A stretch of DNA of 37,915 nucleotides from Lojkania enalia (lineage: Eukaryota; Ascomycota; Dothideomycetes; Pleosporales): assembly GCA_010094045.1 (NCBI GenBank), contig ML986879.1, forward strand, positions 1-37,915, written 5' to 3'. Each line of letters opens with the position of its first letter. The stretch's first letter is position 1. The position numbers and the translations under genes were made by a program. The notes below the pieces were generated by a model. The model did not search any database, was not told the origin of the DNA, and saw only the letters and a program-made list of their open reading frames with translations. Shown one piece after another: positions 10,798 to 21,779 of the stretch.

Positions 10798-13700
10798 TTG
10801 AAGTGTACCATTATAGAGAGCACAACATACGAAACCAGTCCTTAGTTGTCAAATGTGGATCAATAATTCAATGCAATGATCCTCGTGTCATGAAGTCGGA
10901 CTGGATCGGCAATTGTGTAGCGCATAACAGTGATCGCATTGGGTGGCGGTGCTGTAGCTGGTGACGGGTCCAATGGCTCTGGAGTTTAATTATTGAAAGA
11001 ACTTAGGGGTAAACTATCTTTCAATATGAAGTAGAAATGAAGAATGATACGGATTAGCCGATGAAAAGAAGATGAGAGGGCGAAAAACTGAGGGCGATTC
11101 CCCGAGTCCATTTCTTGCAAGCCGACCTGCTTTTAAGACTGTGTCGAAGCGCGAATGTGACAAGGATCTCGACAACTCCTGTCGTAATATCATTCCTTCC
11201 AGCGTCAAACCGCTGCTGCTGTATCTGCCATGGAGAGCCAAGGAGCAGGACTTCAGCTATCCGACCCTGCTATCCTGCCGGCGCTTCTGCAGCAACGGAT
11301 CCACACGCCTTCCCGATCTCCAAGACGTCAACCGCGGCGCCAAAGTTGAATCGGAAAAGTTAGAAAGCGGCTAGCTGCAGCCCTAGTTTGTGGATATTCT
11401 CACTTCATCCAGGATCTATTCGTTCCATTTCCCCTCCGGAAGGCTGTATCGAAGGAACCGGAGTGCTACCTCGTGCAGCGTTCAACCATCGCGTCTGCCC
11501 TGGGCAGTGGCTACGAAGAGAAGGTGGTCGGGATGTAATGAGTGCACTCAAATCCAAAGGATTGCACTGCTTATGTTCACAAAAAAGAGGAACTCCAATT
11601 CCAAGTCCTTTCAGGAGAAGAACATGGTTCAACGAACGCGAACCCAACGTGCTGTCTTCGTGCTAAACTTGGGAACCTAGCAAAAACCGACGCTAATCCA
11701 ACGAACTGCATGCGATGCCTAAATGTGTTTCTAGTCGATAAGCGCAAGGCAGCTGCGGCTAAATATTGTCATCTCGAAAGAGACGTACGAAGTCAGTATA
11801 TGCTGGACCAGATGACGCCAACTTTGTCACAATTTGCTGCTCTTGTCCACCCCGAGGAGACAGACATTGATGAGACAGCGGCTTCCTCCTTAGAGTGGCC
11901 TGATCGCGGCTTTAGTATTGTCGTGGCTCGTCGGACGCAACCGGGCGACGCCGGGAATTGCGAAACTGTTCGCTGCATCCGGTATCGTTGTCACGTGTTT
12001 TACTATTCTATTATAGCTAGCCTGTTTTATCAGCCCTATATATTCTCGCCACTGCCAGCGTCTAGTCAGGCAGGCCACTTACCCTCTTTCAATACATCAA
12101 TATTTGCCTCGGCAATTGATACTACCTGATACGAGACAATCGTTGGACTATATCGAAGAAATATATTGAGACAATTTTCATCGGATCATATAGCGAGCAT
12201 TGCGCTTATTTCTTTCTATTCCTGAGCCTATATTTTCGCTGGTCGTAGGCGCGTCACCGAGCGCGAGGCCATCGAGGACATAATTTGGGAAGCAAGGCCA
12301 TTTCGTTCACAGAGAAGCACTATTAGAGACCTTAGACCGCAGAAAATGAAGCCTCGAAGTGGACCTGTAGGCGATTACTAGACGGATACGCCCTTGTCAA
12401 ATCTCGCGCTGCGTTTGGGGTGACGACAAGTCGATGTTGCGGGGCTCTGGTTTCTCATCGAGCGTCCGCCAAAGTTTTAGCCTACCCCTAATATTCAGAG
12501 CCAGTAACACAGGAAAGGATTTGCAGGTTTCTGATCCAAATACAGATATGCTGAATATCACTTATAGCGCTGCATGGGATGTGGGGCGAATCGTTGTGAA
12601 TGCTGACTGGGGATATTCTAGCATATTGGTGTTGTGCGCTAACATTCACAGGCGTGTGGCTGTAGCTAGGAAGAGGGATGGGACACCCTGGGCGACTGAG
12701 GATTTTGTGGAAGACCAGTCGAAACTTCGCTCGTTGAATTCTTCCGGAAATGACGAGTCTAATGCTGGGCTAAAGGGCAATGATAATTCACCTTAGAAAT
12801 ACAGCACTCACTCCACAGGCATTGATCTCCTCAAAAGTCTTATCCTCTAAAGAGACTATAATTCGAATAACTCTAGAGCAGTCCATTCAAGATTGGCTTT
12901 CAAACATAGCGGCTACCCAAGTTCAACGTGGAATGGAGGTTGCTGCCACAAACGATATCTCAATTCACCCAGTTGGTCTATTATGCTGGTGTGGGTCAAG
13001 GTTAAATTTAGCCTTCAGGGAATTCCATACTCATACCTAATTCACGACGCAAGAGTCCTCCCGGCCGAAGCATTGCGAACACGTTATGTCGAAGATCACT
13101 AGAGAAACGATTTCATCAATGGTGCGCTGAGCATAGCAAATCCCTTTACATTGAGTTCTGGCTTTGTGAAGGCCGAGATCCTGAGAAGCATTGATTGGTA
13201 CTTGTACCTCAGGTTGTAAAAAACCATATACTTACGCAAACAGATTCCGAGATGGTATCATATCGAGAAGTCAAATTGGGATCGCTTCTTTCGAGGTGCC
13301 GATACAACCTATTAGAGCTGGAACGGTGGAAGATGACAATACATCTTTGGAGTGCCGGCCGAGCTATGCGAAAATTTCAGACGCTCCCTTGCACTATTTA
13401 CAAGTCGTCATGCCGGAGGAAGCACGGTCGAATGATACTCTTACCATTAGGATAGGACGTCACGAACTCCCACTTGCCGTGAAAGATATTGGGTGAAAGT
13501 GTGTTTGTTCCGGGACTGGGCAGCGCATGCCGTCACCGCACATTGGTAATCATTCATATCGATCGGACAGCAGAGAACATCTTCCTCGCTACTATTATAT
13601 TCTCGTACTACCTCCGACTTACAACACACGCATAAGCATCAAACTCTAATTAGCTCTACTATAGTCATACCCCTCCTAAAGCCCCACTAATCTAAATTGA

Positions 13701-14400
13701 CAATCAACACCTACGTTAAAGAAAATGCATTGGGAAATGCAATGCCACATCTTCCACCCGAGATTCTCGTAGCGATGAAGGAGCTGCAATATTGCGATAC
13801 TAGTACAATACCGCACATTCCATAAGAATTCCTTATTCCTCGCGACCCGAATAACCGCGGCCGCCCGAGTTTTAGATGCTACCTTGTTGTTTGGCCGACC
13901 GGCAGGGGCAGCGGTAGTCTTGCAGAGATCAATAAAAGCGGAGACCTTTGCCAAGTCACTGCGGCCCTATTCCATGTGGATGATGGGGATTATGGTTCGT
14001 ACGTCTGTGCGGGAGTCGACAATTTGACTTTGATCTACATAGTAAACATACCATAGGTTGACGGCGCTGAGTATTTTACCATCCCTATGAATCCAAATTC
14101 CACGGACCTCATTAAAGTGTGTACTAATCTCGGCGGCTGCAATAAGATGACTGGAAACTAGAACGCCGGTATTTCACATTTCGCGGGGTGTAGTGTAGAG
14201 GTAGTCCGTAACAATGTTTGAATGGGCTTGATATGATAGTAGATGAGGTGTGTGATTAGCAAATGGGTAGAAAGATTTTAGATTAGTTATTAATCCATAT
14301 AATTACTTGTTGTTTACCTGGGTCATTATAGTGCAAGTCAAGCCAGAGATAAACGAGAAGGAAAGAGAATACCGGAAACTAAGGCGAGAATGAATTGTCG
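10798..14400. other. long gene-poor stretch with unassigned open frames
   Basis: About 3.6 kb with no gene I can support. The longest open frame is 11542-12129 (plus, 195 codons, protein start MHSNPKDCTAYVHKK), with a few Cys pairs but no known domain. Smaller frames at 11072-11374, 12434-12796, 13191-13496 and 13676-13954 (minus) are likewise unrecognisable and show no consistent splice structure. Composition is ordinary and there is no RIP signature. Likely decayed or non-coding sequence. Confidence 0.4.
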
Positions 14401-15435
14401 CTAACCGAAAGAGTATCCAAAGAGATCTTCAATTTCCGCCAAAGCTGCAATTAAGCCAAGATTGAATATGTCAAGCACTTTGTAAACCTCATACGCAAAC
14501 AAGCGTTCGTCTTCCGCTTCTTTAAGATATGGCTGAAAAAGGAAGAGTCGCTCCTTCTACCCAAGCCGGAAATCGTGCTAATCTCTGCCGATCAAGGATT
14601 ACGACCTCAAAATCGGACCCGCCTGTGGTTGGTTAACTACCACGTTGTCGGATTTTATGTCCAGATAGCACAGCATCGATTGCTGTACGTGCTCGCTTAT
14701 AGTAGAGAGTGTGTGTATAAATCGGGGAAGATAGTATTGCTGCTAGGAGTTAAATTCATCGGGTGGAAATATGACGTTGTTAATTTCGACGGATCCAGAT
14801 AATGTCTCCACGAAGTCCTAATACGAATTGATTGGCCTACCAACTTATTCAACTCCACGGAATGAAGAATTTATTGACTTGTATCCCAAACTTAATGATT
14901 AATGCAACTATAGCACGGCTCATTTTTTGAACCTTGCCGGATTGATAGTAGATTATTACGTTGGTCTGGAGACTTCACCGCTAGTCTGGTATGCTCATAG
15001 AGAATAAAACGTGGTCCACTTGCGGTATAGCAAGCTGCCGTCAATGTACTCCATAATGATGTGGTAGAGAGTAATATACTGATTGTATATTTTGTAAGTA
15101 TTGAGGAGGTCGACGTCATCAGAAGTAAAAGCCGCATAAACCTTGGCATTCTAACAATTTGCTCTTATTCTGTGAAAAGGATATTCTCTACTTCCTAGAA
15201 GAGAAGTTAGCACGTAGAGGCGCGCCTGTCGAAAAGCCTTTACTTGCAGTAATGAAAGATTAGCAGAGAACTTGACCGCGTAATGACTAAAACCCCGAAA
15301 TACACTCCTTCCAATAGAGCTGTAGAGTTTGATGAGAATAGCGTCGTATGCGTTGGCTACATCATGGCCCATAGGGATCGGAAGGTTAAAGACCCTTCCA
15401 ATTCGTAAGAATATCTCCGCTTCGTGACCGTACAC
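14401..15435 (-). pseudogene. decayed protein-kinase-fold gene (Ser/Thr or APH-like), several frames
   Basis: Kinase-like pieces occur in the right order on the minus strand but in different frames. From 15435 a frame reads GRSVFRGFSHYAVKFS (AVK resembles the ATP-binding lysine strand). A second, ending in a TGA near 14995, reads AKVYAAF and then IIMEYIDG at 15037-15060, a typical hinge. A third reads YLDIKSDNVVV at about 14635-14667, like the catalytic loop HxDxKxxN with the His replaced by Tyr. A last frame ends EAEDERLFAYEVYKVL and stops at 14401-14403. Stops (for example TAG at 15151-15153) and shifts between frames make it non-functional unless many introns are invoked. Whether it descends from a protein kinase or an aminoglycoside-phosphotransferase-like kinase cannot be decided by eye. 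Confidence 0.45.
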
Positions 15436-15991
15436 ATATTATAGATAGATTTCTGCCGAGAAATGCGTAGACTTCATGTCAACCTGAGGTGCTATATTAT
15501 TTCCGTAAGAAATCTGCTTTAGGATTCATAATGATGACCATAGTTAGAGGTACAAAATAATCTGCAATCCTAATAAATATATTCAATGTTTTTGAGCAGG
15601 CTGCCGACTTTGGTCTAAGAAAACAGTGAAGTTTCAAATAAAAATTGTTACAATACATATTGCAAGGTGCGGAAACTGCGTAATCTAGTGACGGGAATGT
15701 AGTGTTTAGCTTTCGCATGTAAAAATTATGAACAAAGGCTAGTGCCGTTTCTCTTTGAGTACTGTATAGCCTCACTTTTGCAAGGCTTCGTTTAAAGTAT
15801 GATACTAGATGTACAGGAGTAAGGCAGGTTGTAGATACCACCTAATCCGGATGTAGGAATACAGTGTGTAGCGTGGAATAGGCTTTCGTCCGAGTGCAGC
15901 TTACAGAGTTCGACCCAGCTAATATCGAAGCAAGGCCTGTAGAACCCCACCACGCTCACCTAATTATCCAGTAACGCGCACCATTATTAGA
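15436..15991. other. no supportable gene
   Basis: A minus-strand open frame at 15497-15841 (114 codons) has no recognisable domain; it could be a remnant of the N-terminal side of the kinase-like pseudogene, which lies directly downstream on the same strand, but nothing in it shows this. Confidence 0.35.
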
Positions 15992-16453
15992 ATGAAGTCT
16001 TGGGATATGAGCATATTTGACTATTTCTCTATGGAATATGACCGACCAAGGTTCACGCGAATAATGCAGGGGAACGGCAATCATGTAAAGTGGCTGTGCG
16101 CAGAAGCAAATGGACATCTAGAAATTTTGCCCCCTATCTTAGTTCATGCAACTAATGAGTCTTCTCAGGGTGATTCAGATGGTCTCCTACGCCAAAGAGC
16201 GCACATGTTGGACTATACGAAGGAGCTATGCTTACTTGGAGCCAATCAAGGTGTTAAATATACTCTGTCGAGCATGACCTCATATGAATGCTGCGTACTC
16301 CCGAACGCCGCAGCGAATCTTAAAGGCAAGTTGTCAAACGGCAAGTTCCGGGGACATGTTTCATGTACACGGTTGCCAAAAACATCTGTAACGATCAATC
16401 TTCAAGTCCTATTGCCGAGTACAACCCAGGTAAGCCTTCAATCAACAGATTAA
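15992..16453 (+). CDS. unrecognised ORF, 153 aa
   Basis: Single open frame from ATG 15992 to TAA 16453. The protein starts MKSWDMSIFDYFSMEYDRPR, has mixed composition, no signal peptide or membrane segment and no motif I recognise. A GTAAGC at the 3' end (about 16430) could be a splice donor, so it may be an exon. It is opposite in orientation to the neighbouring kinase remnant and hydrolase. It could be a small hypothetical gene, an exon of a lost one, or chance. Confidence 0.25.
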   Translation: MKSWDMSIFDYFSMEYDRPRFTRIMQGNGNHVKWLCAEANGHLEILPPILVHATNESSQGDSDGLLRQRAHMLDYTKELCLLGANQGVKYTLSSMTSYECCVLPNAAANLKGKLSNGKFRGHVSCTRLPKTSVTINLQVLLPSTTQVSLQSTD

Positions 16454-17074
16454 GAGTTTCAGAACATATTTTCAATTTCAATGTGATACTTGGTTCGGTT
16501 GCTTAATGTTGCGCCGGGACGTGTCACAGCAATAGATTGAATCGTAATGATTGGGGCAGCCTGTAGCGAGCCTTTCCTGGCCAAGTTGCCTTTGTCCCAT
16601 ATATGTGATAGATGGTTATATGTCCCCTGGAATACTTTGCGCTGCTTCGTTTGTTGTATGTAATGAGTATTAAGGTCTCATGTAGAGTTGAGAGCCATCC
16701 TGAACAGACACTATAGATGAGAACCTAGAATATAGCACGCAAGGATACTGATGGACCGCGGTAAAAGTGAAAGCGATGGAAGCTAGTGGACTTTTTTTCG
16801 TTTTGGGGGGTTTGAGGGGGGGAGGTAAGGGAAGGACGTGGATGAAGGATAGTTGATAGTTGGTGTTGGTGGTGGAGCCTTGCGAGCGAGCATTCGAGTA
16901 AAAAGCCCAATCTCAAAACACTTCTCCTATCTAGCTATGCGAATAATTGGTATTCTGATATGCGAGTTTGATCTATATATTGGTACACATGTCCTTAAAT
17001 TTCCATTAACTATCGTAAATGTCAACCTTAACCGAGATGAGACATGCTGATAGATTCTAGGGTTGCTTATTGCC
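16454..17074. other. intergenic, with a pyrimidine-rich promoter-like tract on the minus strand
   Basis: No gene. Read on the minus strand, 16790-16890 is CT/CA-rich (repeated CCAACACC-like units, runs of C, then AAAACGAAAAAAAG), the composition of fungal core promoters and leaders. No sensible reading frame follows it, so it may be the promoter of a lost gene or simple sequence. Confidence 0.4.
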
Positions 17075-18150
17075 TCATGTGCTCTTGATCATATCTTTCA
17101 ATACCTCTTCCTTCCACTTTAACCAAATGCTTGCATGAGTATCATCTTCCACTCTAAGTTGCGCTCTATCTCCCAATCTCGCGGCTATTTGCTGACCATG
17201 ATTGAGCGGAACATGAGCATCCTGCTTCCCATACCACAGATGCACAGGTAGGTCGGACCGGATATCTTCTATGCGGAAACCATAGTCTAAGCAAATTAAC
17301 CTGCCATCGTCTGTTACCGCGTCAAAACCCTGCCTATACGATTCCCGAGCGGTTCGCAAAAACAATTGGGCAAAATCCGCATCATTCAAAACCTCAAGAT
17401 CTTTCTCATTCGTCAGTCTCGACATACGCTGCATATGAAGCTCAAAGCGCTCTTCGTCAGTTAGTTCCAAGCGTGCTGCCGGTTCAAGTCTAAAGAACCA
17501 TCGGATTGCGGCGACGAAGGAATAGCGCCACCCGAAGGTAAAACCAATCCAGTTCACCCAATTCGCCCCGCTCATACCAATGTCAGTCGGCCCTATGCCG
17601 CAGACAATTGAAACACACTTAAGTTTTTCGCGGGGTAATGCCGCCGCGCTAGCAAGTGCATATGGCCCACCTCCAGATACTCCCTATCCAGCAGATAAAG
17701 TTAGTAAGGAAGCATGGTCATCCTCGGAAGCGCTGTATTACATACTAATACGCTATACGTATCCAGCTCGAGATGTTTGGCAAGGTGCTCCAGATCTTTC
17801 GGAAAATCAAGTAGTGTTCGACCGGGATGCGGTGAGCTCCATCCATAGCCAGGCCTGTCCGTAGCGATGATGCGCACGCCTAACTCTAACCCTATGTCAT
17901 GCAAACTGGCTGCCTCTACACGGGAGCCTGGCAGGCCGTGTAGATAAAGGATTGGCTGTCCCGTCTGCGAGCCATATTGCGCATAGCCGAGTATGCGTCC
18001 ATCCGGGAGGGCAACAGTGTTCGAGCTATCGTTGTCCAGACGATATTTGCACTTTGGAGGTTTATTTGTTGAAGCCGCTGGAGCCCTAATTAAGGGATTT
18101 TTGGTGTTGGAGCTAAGAAAATAAGCTCCCAGGTCTGATATCCAGGACAT
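17075..18150 (-). CDS. alpha/beta-hydrolase fold protein, two exons, 337 aa
   Basis: Serine hydrolase of the alpha/beta-hydrolase superfamily; substrate unknown. Exon 1 17746-18150, intron 17684-17745 (62 nt, donor GTATGT, branch ACTAAC, acceptor GATAG), exon 2 17075-17683. The intron falls just before the nucleophile elbow: splicing gives SVLGVSGGGPYALA, with Ser138 as nucleophile. The oxyanion-hole motif LHGLPGSR starts at residue 70, the catalytic acid is Asp290 in WYGKQDAHVP, and the catalytic His318 is in DDTHASIW. A cap-like insertion occupies about residues 170-270. Length and motif order are complete. A short N-terminal hydrophobic stretch (SDLGAYFLSS) is not a clear signal peptide. 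It diverges from the beta-lactamase-family gene across 747 bp. Confidence 0.92.
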
Positions 18151-18897
18151 GATAGACGTAATAAGCCGTAGGGGATGTCACCTATGTTGGGATCTAAATA
18201 GATCTGCGATATGCTATCTCGTTATATGTGAGTAGAGGCATAGCAACTTCCGAGACTACCCGATCATACAAATGACTCATTGAGTGAAAGAGAAAAGGAA
18301 GCAAAGAACGCGCTCCTTAGAAGAGCGAGCGTATCCCCATGGGGTATTTACGATGGGCCTAGTGCTTATTAAGTAAAGTCTTTAGCAGTTGGATGCCCTC
18401 AAGGATTTTACTCAATTAATACTAGCACCTGCGTCAATGCCCCTGAGGTAGTTGTTCATCGGTGGCTTTACGGCCTCGGCGGGACTTATAGATGCCGATG
18501 CCGTCTTCAGCGGCCCTCGCAGCTCCGGTCTCCGACATCTTCCATACGCCAACGTAACATCGATGCGAGATGAACAGCGCAGCCTCATATGCTTTGGTGT
18601 CAACCTCTACAACCTCTATTTCCTCTTGTCCTGGCCACCACCGGTTTAGCACCTTTGCACTTACGGGCTGGCCTCACTTTCACCATGGCAAGCTATTCGT
18701 TGCGAATGATCTCTGACCTCGAGGCTAAGTGGCTGCGTCGGACTCTGCGTTATTTGATTGGTTGGATTGCTTGGCGACTTCGCGCAAGATGCACTACTTA
18801 AACTCTCACGTCGCCCATTATACGAATAGCTGGTATGTCCCTCATTAACTCATAGTGGCTACCGTATTCTGAAAAGCCCTTCCAAATCCATGGTGCA
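18151..18897. promoter_or_regulatory. divergent intergenic spacer between two hydrolase genes
   Basis: This 747-bp spacer must hold both promoters. Short frames within it (for example 18452-18649 plus, 18434-18652 minus) are GC-rich but unrecognised. No clear TATA box or zinc-cluster operator (CGG/CCG pair) could be assigned with confidence. Confidence 0.4.
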
Positions 18898-20143
18898 ATG
18901 CCTGATTTTACTACTTTGCTCAATCAATTCACCGAAAAGAATCATGCGAAGCTCCACGGAGTCCTAGCCAAATGTGTCAACAAGTGTGGTAGTAGTTGAT
19001 TTCCTTCCCAACGAATATATAGACGCTGACTTATTTGGTTTAGGTGAGGAGATTTATAGCCATATAGCGGGGTTCAATTCAGTCGCACCCGATGCAGCGC
19101 CTCTTCGCGATGACGCTGTGTTCAAGTATGCGAGTGCGACTAAGTTAATCACTAGTATCGCGCTGCTGCAATGCGTTGACAAAGAGCTTATCGGCTTGGA
19201 CGAGCCACTCGGGACGATTGTTCCCGAACTTGGCCAGGAGATATTGAGGACCGACTCCGACGGTGGTATCGTCACCGAGAAAACCAAGGGGAGAATTACT
19301 GCAAGACATTTGCTCACACATACCTCCGGTCTCGCATATTGGTTTTTAAACCCGCTGCTAATGAAATGGAAAATGGCGACGCCAGAGGGCCAGAAATCCA
19401 AGGATTCTAGTTATGTCCACGAACGATGCAATAACCCCCTCATCTTTGAGCCCGGCGACGGTTGGGCGTACGGAGTCAGCCTCGATTGGGCCGGTGTCAT
19501 TGTGCGTCGACTGCATGGTGGGATCTCTCTGGAAGACTACTTGGTTGAGAATGTCTGGAAAAAGGTCGGACTTTCTGCCCCGTTCCCAACTTTCTGCATC
19601 TCACACAACCCCGACTATAGCGCAAGGTTGATGCAAGGCGCTGAGAGAAATTCTGACGGATCACTCAAGCCGTACAAATTCTGGCAAGGAGATAACCCCA
19701 ACGATCAGGATGGGGGCCATGGATTGAGTGGTACCGCGAAGGACTGGCTCGCCGTGCTTGCAGATCTAATTTCCGACTCCCCAAAGTTGCTAAAGCCCGA
19801 GACGGTGGCAATGATGTTCACTCCGCAGCTCGACAATGGTTCGAAGGCTCTGCAAATGCTGCTACAAATGAGGCATGCATGGGAAATGGTTGCTGGTCCG
19901 GCATCTGATACTGGCATCAATCATGGATTAGGGGGACTTTTGGTGACGCGGGAGGTGGCCGAGATTGGACAACCGAAGAACATCCTTTGCTGGGGAGGTG
20001 CTGCAAATACCGTTTGGTTTGCATCGAGGGATCATGGTGTGGCGGGATTCTTCTCGACCCAATTGCACCCGTTTGCAGATGCCATGGTCAAGGGTCTCGT
20101 AAACTCATGGAAGAAGGATCTCTGGATAGTCATAGAGAAGTGA
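18898..20143 (+). CDS. beta-lactamase-family serine hydrolase/transesterase (EstB/LovD-like), two exons, 396 aa
   Basis: Class C beta-lactamase-fold enzyme of the fungal esterase/acyltransferase group. True start is ATG 18898; exon 1 18898-18988, intron 18989-19043 (55 nt, donor GTAGTA, branch CTGAC, acceptor TTTAG), exon 2 19044-20143. The unspliced frame has no ATG near its start (only a GTG at 18974) and loses the N-terminus MPDFTTLLNQFTEKNHAKLH. Catalytic SxxK is SATK with Ser61 and Lys64; the second-motif tyrosine is Tyr173 in WAYGVS; the third motif appears as WGGAANTVWF near residue 345. Also typical are HLLTHTSGLAY (119-129) and HGLSGT. Length fits the family (about 400 aa). In known clusters relatives transfer acyl groups or hydrolyse esters; the substrate here is unknown. 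It is intact although mutated transposons begin within about 400 bp. Confidence 0.93.
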
Positions 20144-20539
20144 AGTTGGACATTCCTCGTTGTTTGGAAAGAATATGGCCCAACCTCATGGACACTGTTG
20201 CAGGTGAGATTCTATTTCGCAACTTGGAGAGTAGACTATAAGTAAATTTTTCTATCGAATTTTCTGCCGAGATGATCCTTCCTGATGCGAAGACGTAGGA
20301 TGAAAATGGCTTAGAGCCAGACTTGCATCCCCATTCTACACGCCATCCCATTCGCTACTACAATTTGTTCCTACATTCCCTTGCCACTCTGAGAATAACG
20401 GGCTTAGAATATGGCTCGTTGATTGTACATCTCAGCCTGGATCTATATTAGCGCTAGGGTTGTCAAAAATAAAATTATCGTTTCGTAAAAAATAAATAAT
20501 CGTACTTGGCGATTATTATATACTAAATAATAACGTATA
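20144..20539. other. 3' flank of the hydrolase gene and edge of the transposon block
   Basis: No gene. Composition changes at about 20460: to the left ordinary, to the right AT-rich (a run near 20465-20540 includes AATAATCG and CGATTATT as an inverted pair around a short loop). Confidence 0.5.
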
Positions 20540-20941
20540 TGTTACGGACACCCTCGCGCTAGAACCTATCGAAGTATGGGGCTCTGTGTGGATAAGCGAG
20601 CGGGACCAACCACGTGAACGGCTCAGCGACTCAGTTGAGACTGAGCCACTGAGCAGGGAGAATAGCAGAGGAGCTAAATTGTATTTAATAACCTTACGAC
20701 TCCAACCTTTATAGCTCTTTGTAGTTAACTTGAATATCCTTTACACACTCTACTTGCGCACTTCTATTACCAGCCCTCAAGAATAATCCCCTACAGCACG
20801 TGATTTCTCTTAGTTATTACCCTATCCTGCACCTAGCTAATCAGAGGCTGTTATACTTTGACTACCCTCGTAAAGTTAGAAGAAGTGAAACTAGTCAGAC
20901 TACCCTGGTTATAAGGAAAGAGATACCTTTGGTAAGTAACA
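20540..20941 (+). repeat. LTR of a further LTR retrotransposon, little affected by RIP
   Basis: 402 bp bounded by TGTTAC at 20540 and GTAACA ending at 20941, a perfect inverted terminal hexamer as in LTRs. It includes a 14-bp imperfect hairpin (20621-20654). No 5-bp target duplication is seen (GTATA before, TAGAA after), so it is more likely the 5' LTR of a longer element than a solo LTR. Unlike the sequence to its right it keeps many CA and TG dinucleotides and moderate GC. A second copy is not in the window. Confidence 0.55.
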
Positions 20942-21694
20942 TAGAAAACTCATGCAAGTAGAATGTCGGGATTAGCTAGTAAAGCTACCTCTTCAGAGGC
21001 AGGCATGACAACCATATTTATACGAATGTAGAACAAGTTAGTATAATAATAGGACTAGCTAGCCTTAGCAGACAGATAGATTAGAAGCCTAAAGGAGGCT
21101 TAAAATAGCCTTCTTAAAAGTCTTAAAAGAATATAAGGAATAGTTAAAAGTAAATAAGGAATAAAACTTATAGAAATTATCTAAAAGTTTAAATAGGTTA
21201 AAAGAGTACTATAAATAATATATTATTAGTAATAAATTAAGTTAATACTACTTAATAAGTTTAATAGAACTAGATCTAAACTTAAAAGATTTCTAGTAGT
21301 AATAAAAATCTATATTAATATTAGCTTAGATATTATTTAATATAAGAATAAGAAAGTATTATTTATAAGAATATACCTAATAGATAAACCCCTTAATTAG
21401 TTCTAATCCCTTCTAATAGACTTTAAAAACTATATAGAAGAATATTAGAAAAGTAAAATTAAAGTAATATTTATAAGTATAAAATAGGCTCTATTAGCTA
21501 GCTTAGTATTAGTAAGGTAATATAGGGTAGAGTATAGTATAATACGGTATATATAATATACGGGGATAGTAGAGTAGATAAGTAACTATTTTATTAATTA
21601 CTATCGGGTACTATATATATAGTTAAAGGGGCTATATAAAATACGTACTTAATTTAAGTATATATACTATATTATATATTTTAACTATATAATA
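20942..21694 (+). pseudogene. RIP-degraded start of a coding region after the LTR
   Basis: An ATG at 20962 reads MSGLASKATSSEAGMTTIFI before stops begin. Further on, the frames between about 21070 and 21250 give charged heptad-like text (IRSLKEA, LLKVLKEYKE, SLNRLKEYYK) broken by TAG/TAA at positions where CAG/CAA would be expected, the RIP pattern. This may be the gag end of the element headed by the 20540 LTR, interrupted by the Fot1-like element at about 21695. No zinc knuckle or polymerase motif is visible. Confidence 0.4.
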
Positions 21695-21764
21695 ACGTAC
21701 TATATAAGCGAGCTAATTACCTAAACAAGCTAATTATAATATTAAAACTATACTAAAATCGCGA
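21695..21764. repeat. left terminal inverted repeat of the Fot1/pogo-like element
   Basis: Begins ACGTAC and ends AAAATCGCGA. Its inner 31 bp (21734-21764) match the reverse complement of 37672-37705 apart from a 3-bp gap and two or three substitutions. Confidence 0.65.
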
Positions 21765-21779
21765 CTACTTTTCGTAAAA

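Noticed and set aside
11542..12129. 195-codon plus-strand frame with Cys pairs, considered as a second zinc-cluster protein
   Set aside because: Cysteine spacing does not match C-x2-C-x6-C and there is no basic region or other domain; kept only as unassigned sequence.
19054..19920. Minus- and plus-strand overlapping frames within the beta-lactamase-family gene
   Set aside because: Shadows in other frames of a gene whose catalytic motifs are all in the main frame.
20540..20941. Solo LTR interpretation
   Set aside because: Flanking 5-mers do not match and a protein-like start follows at 20962, so a 5' LTR of an interrupted element is more likely.
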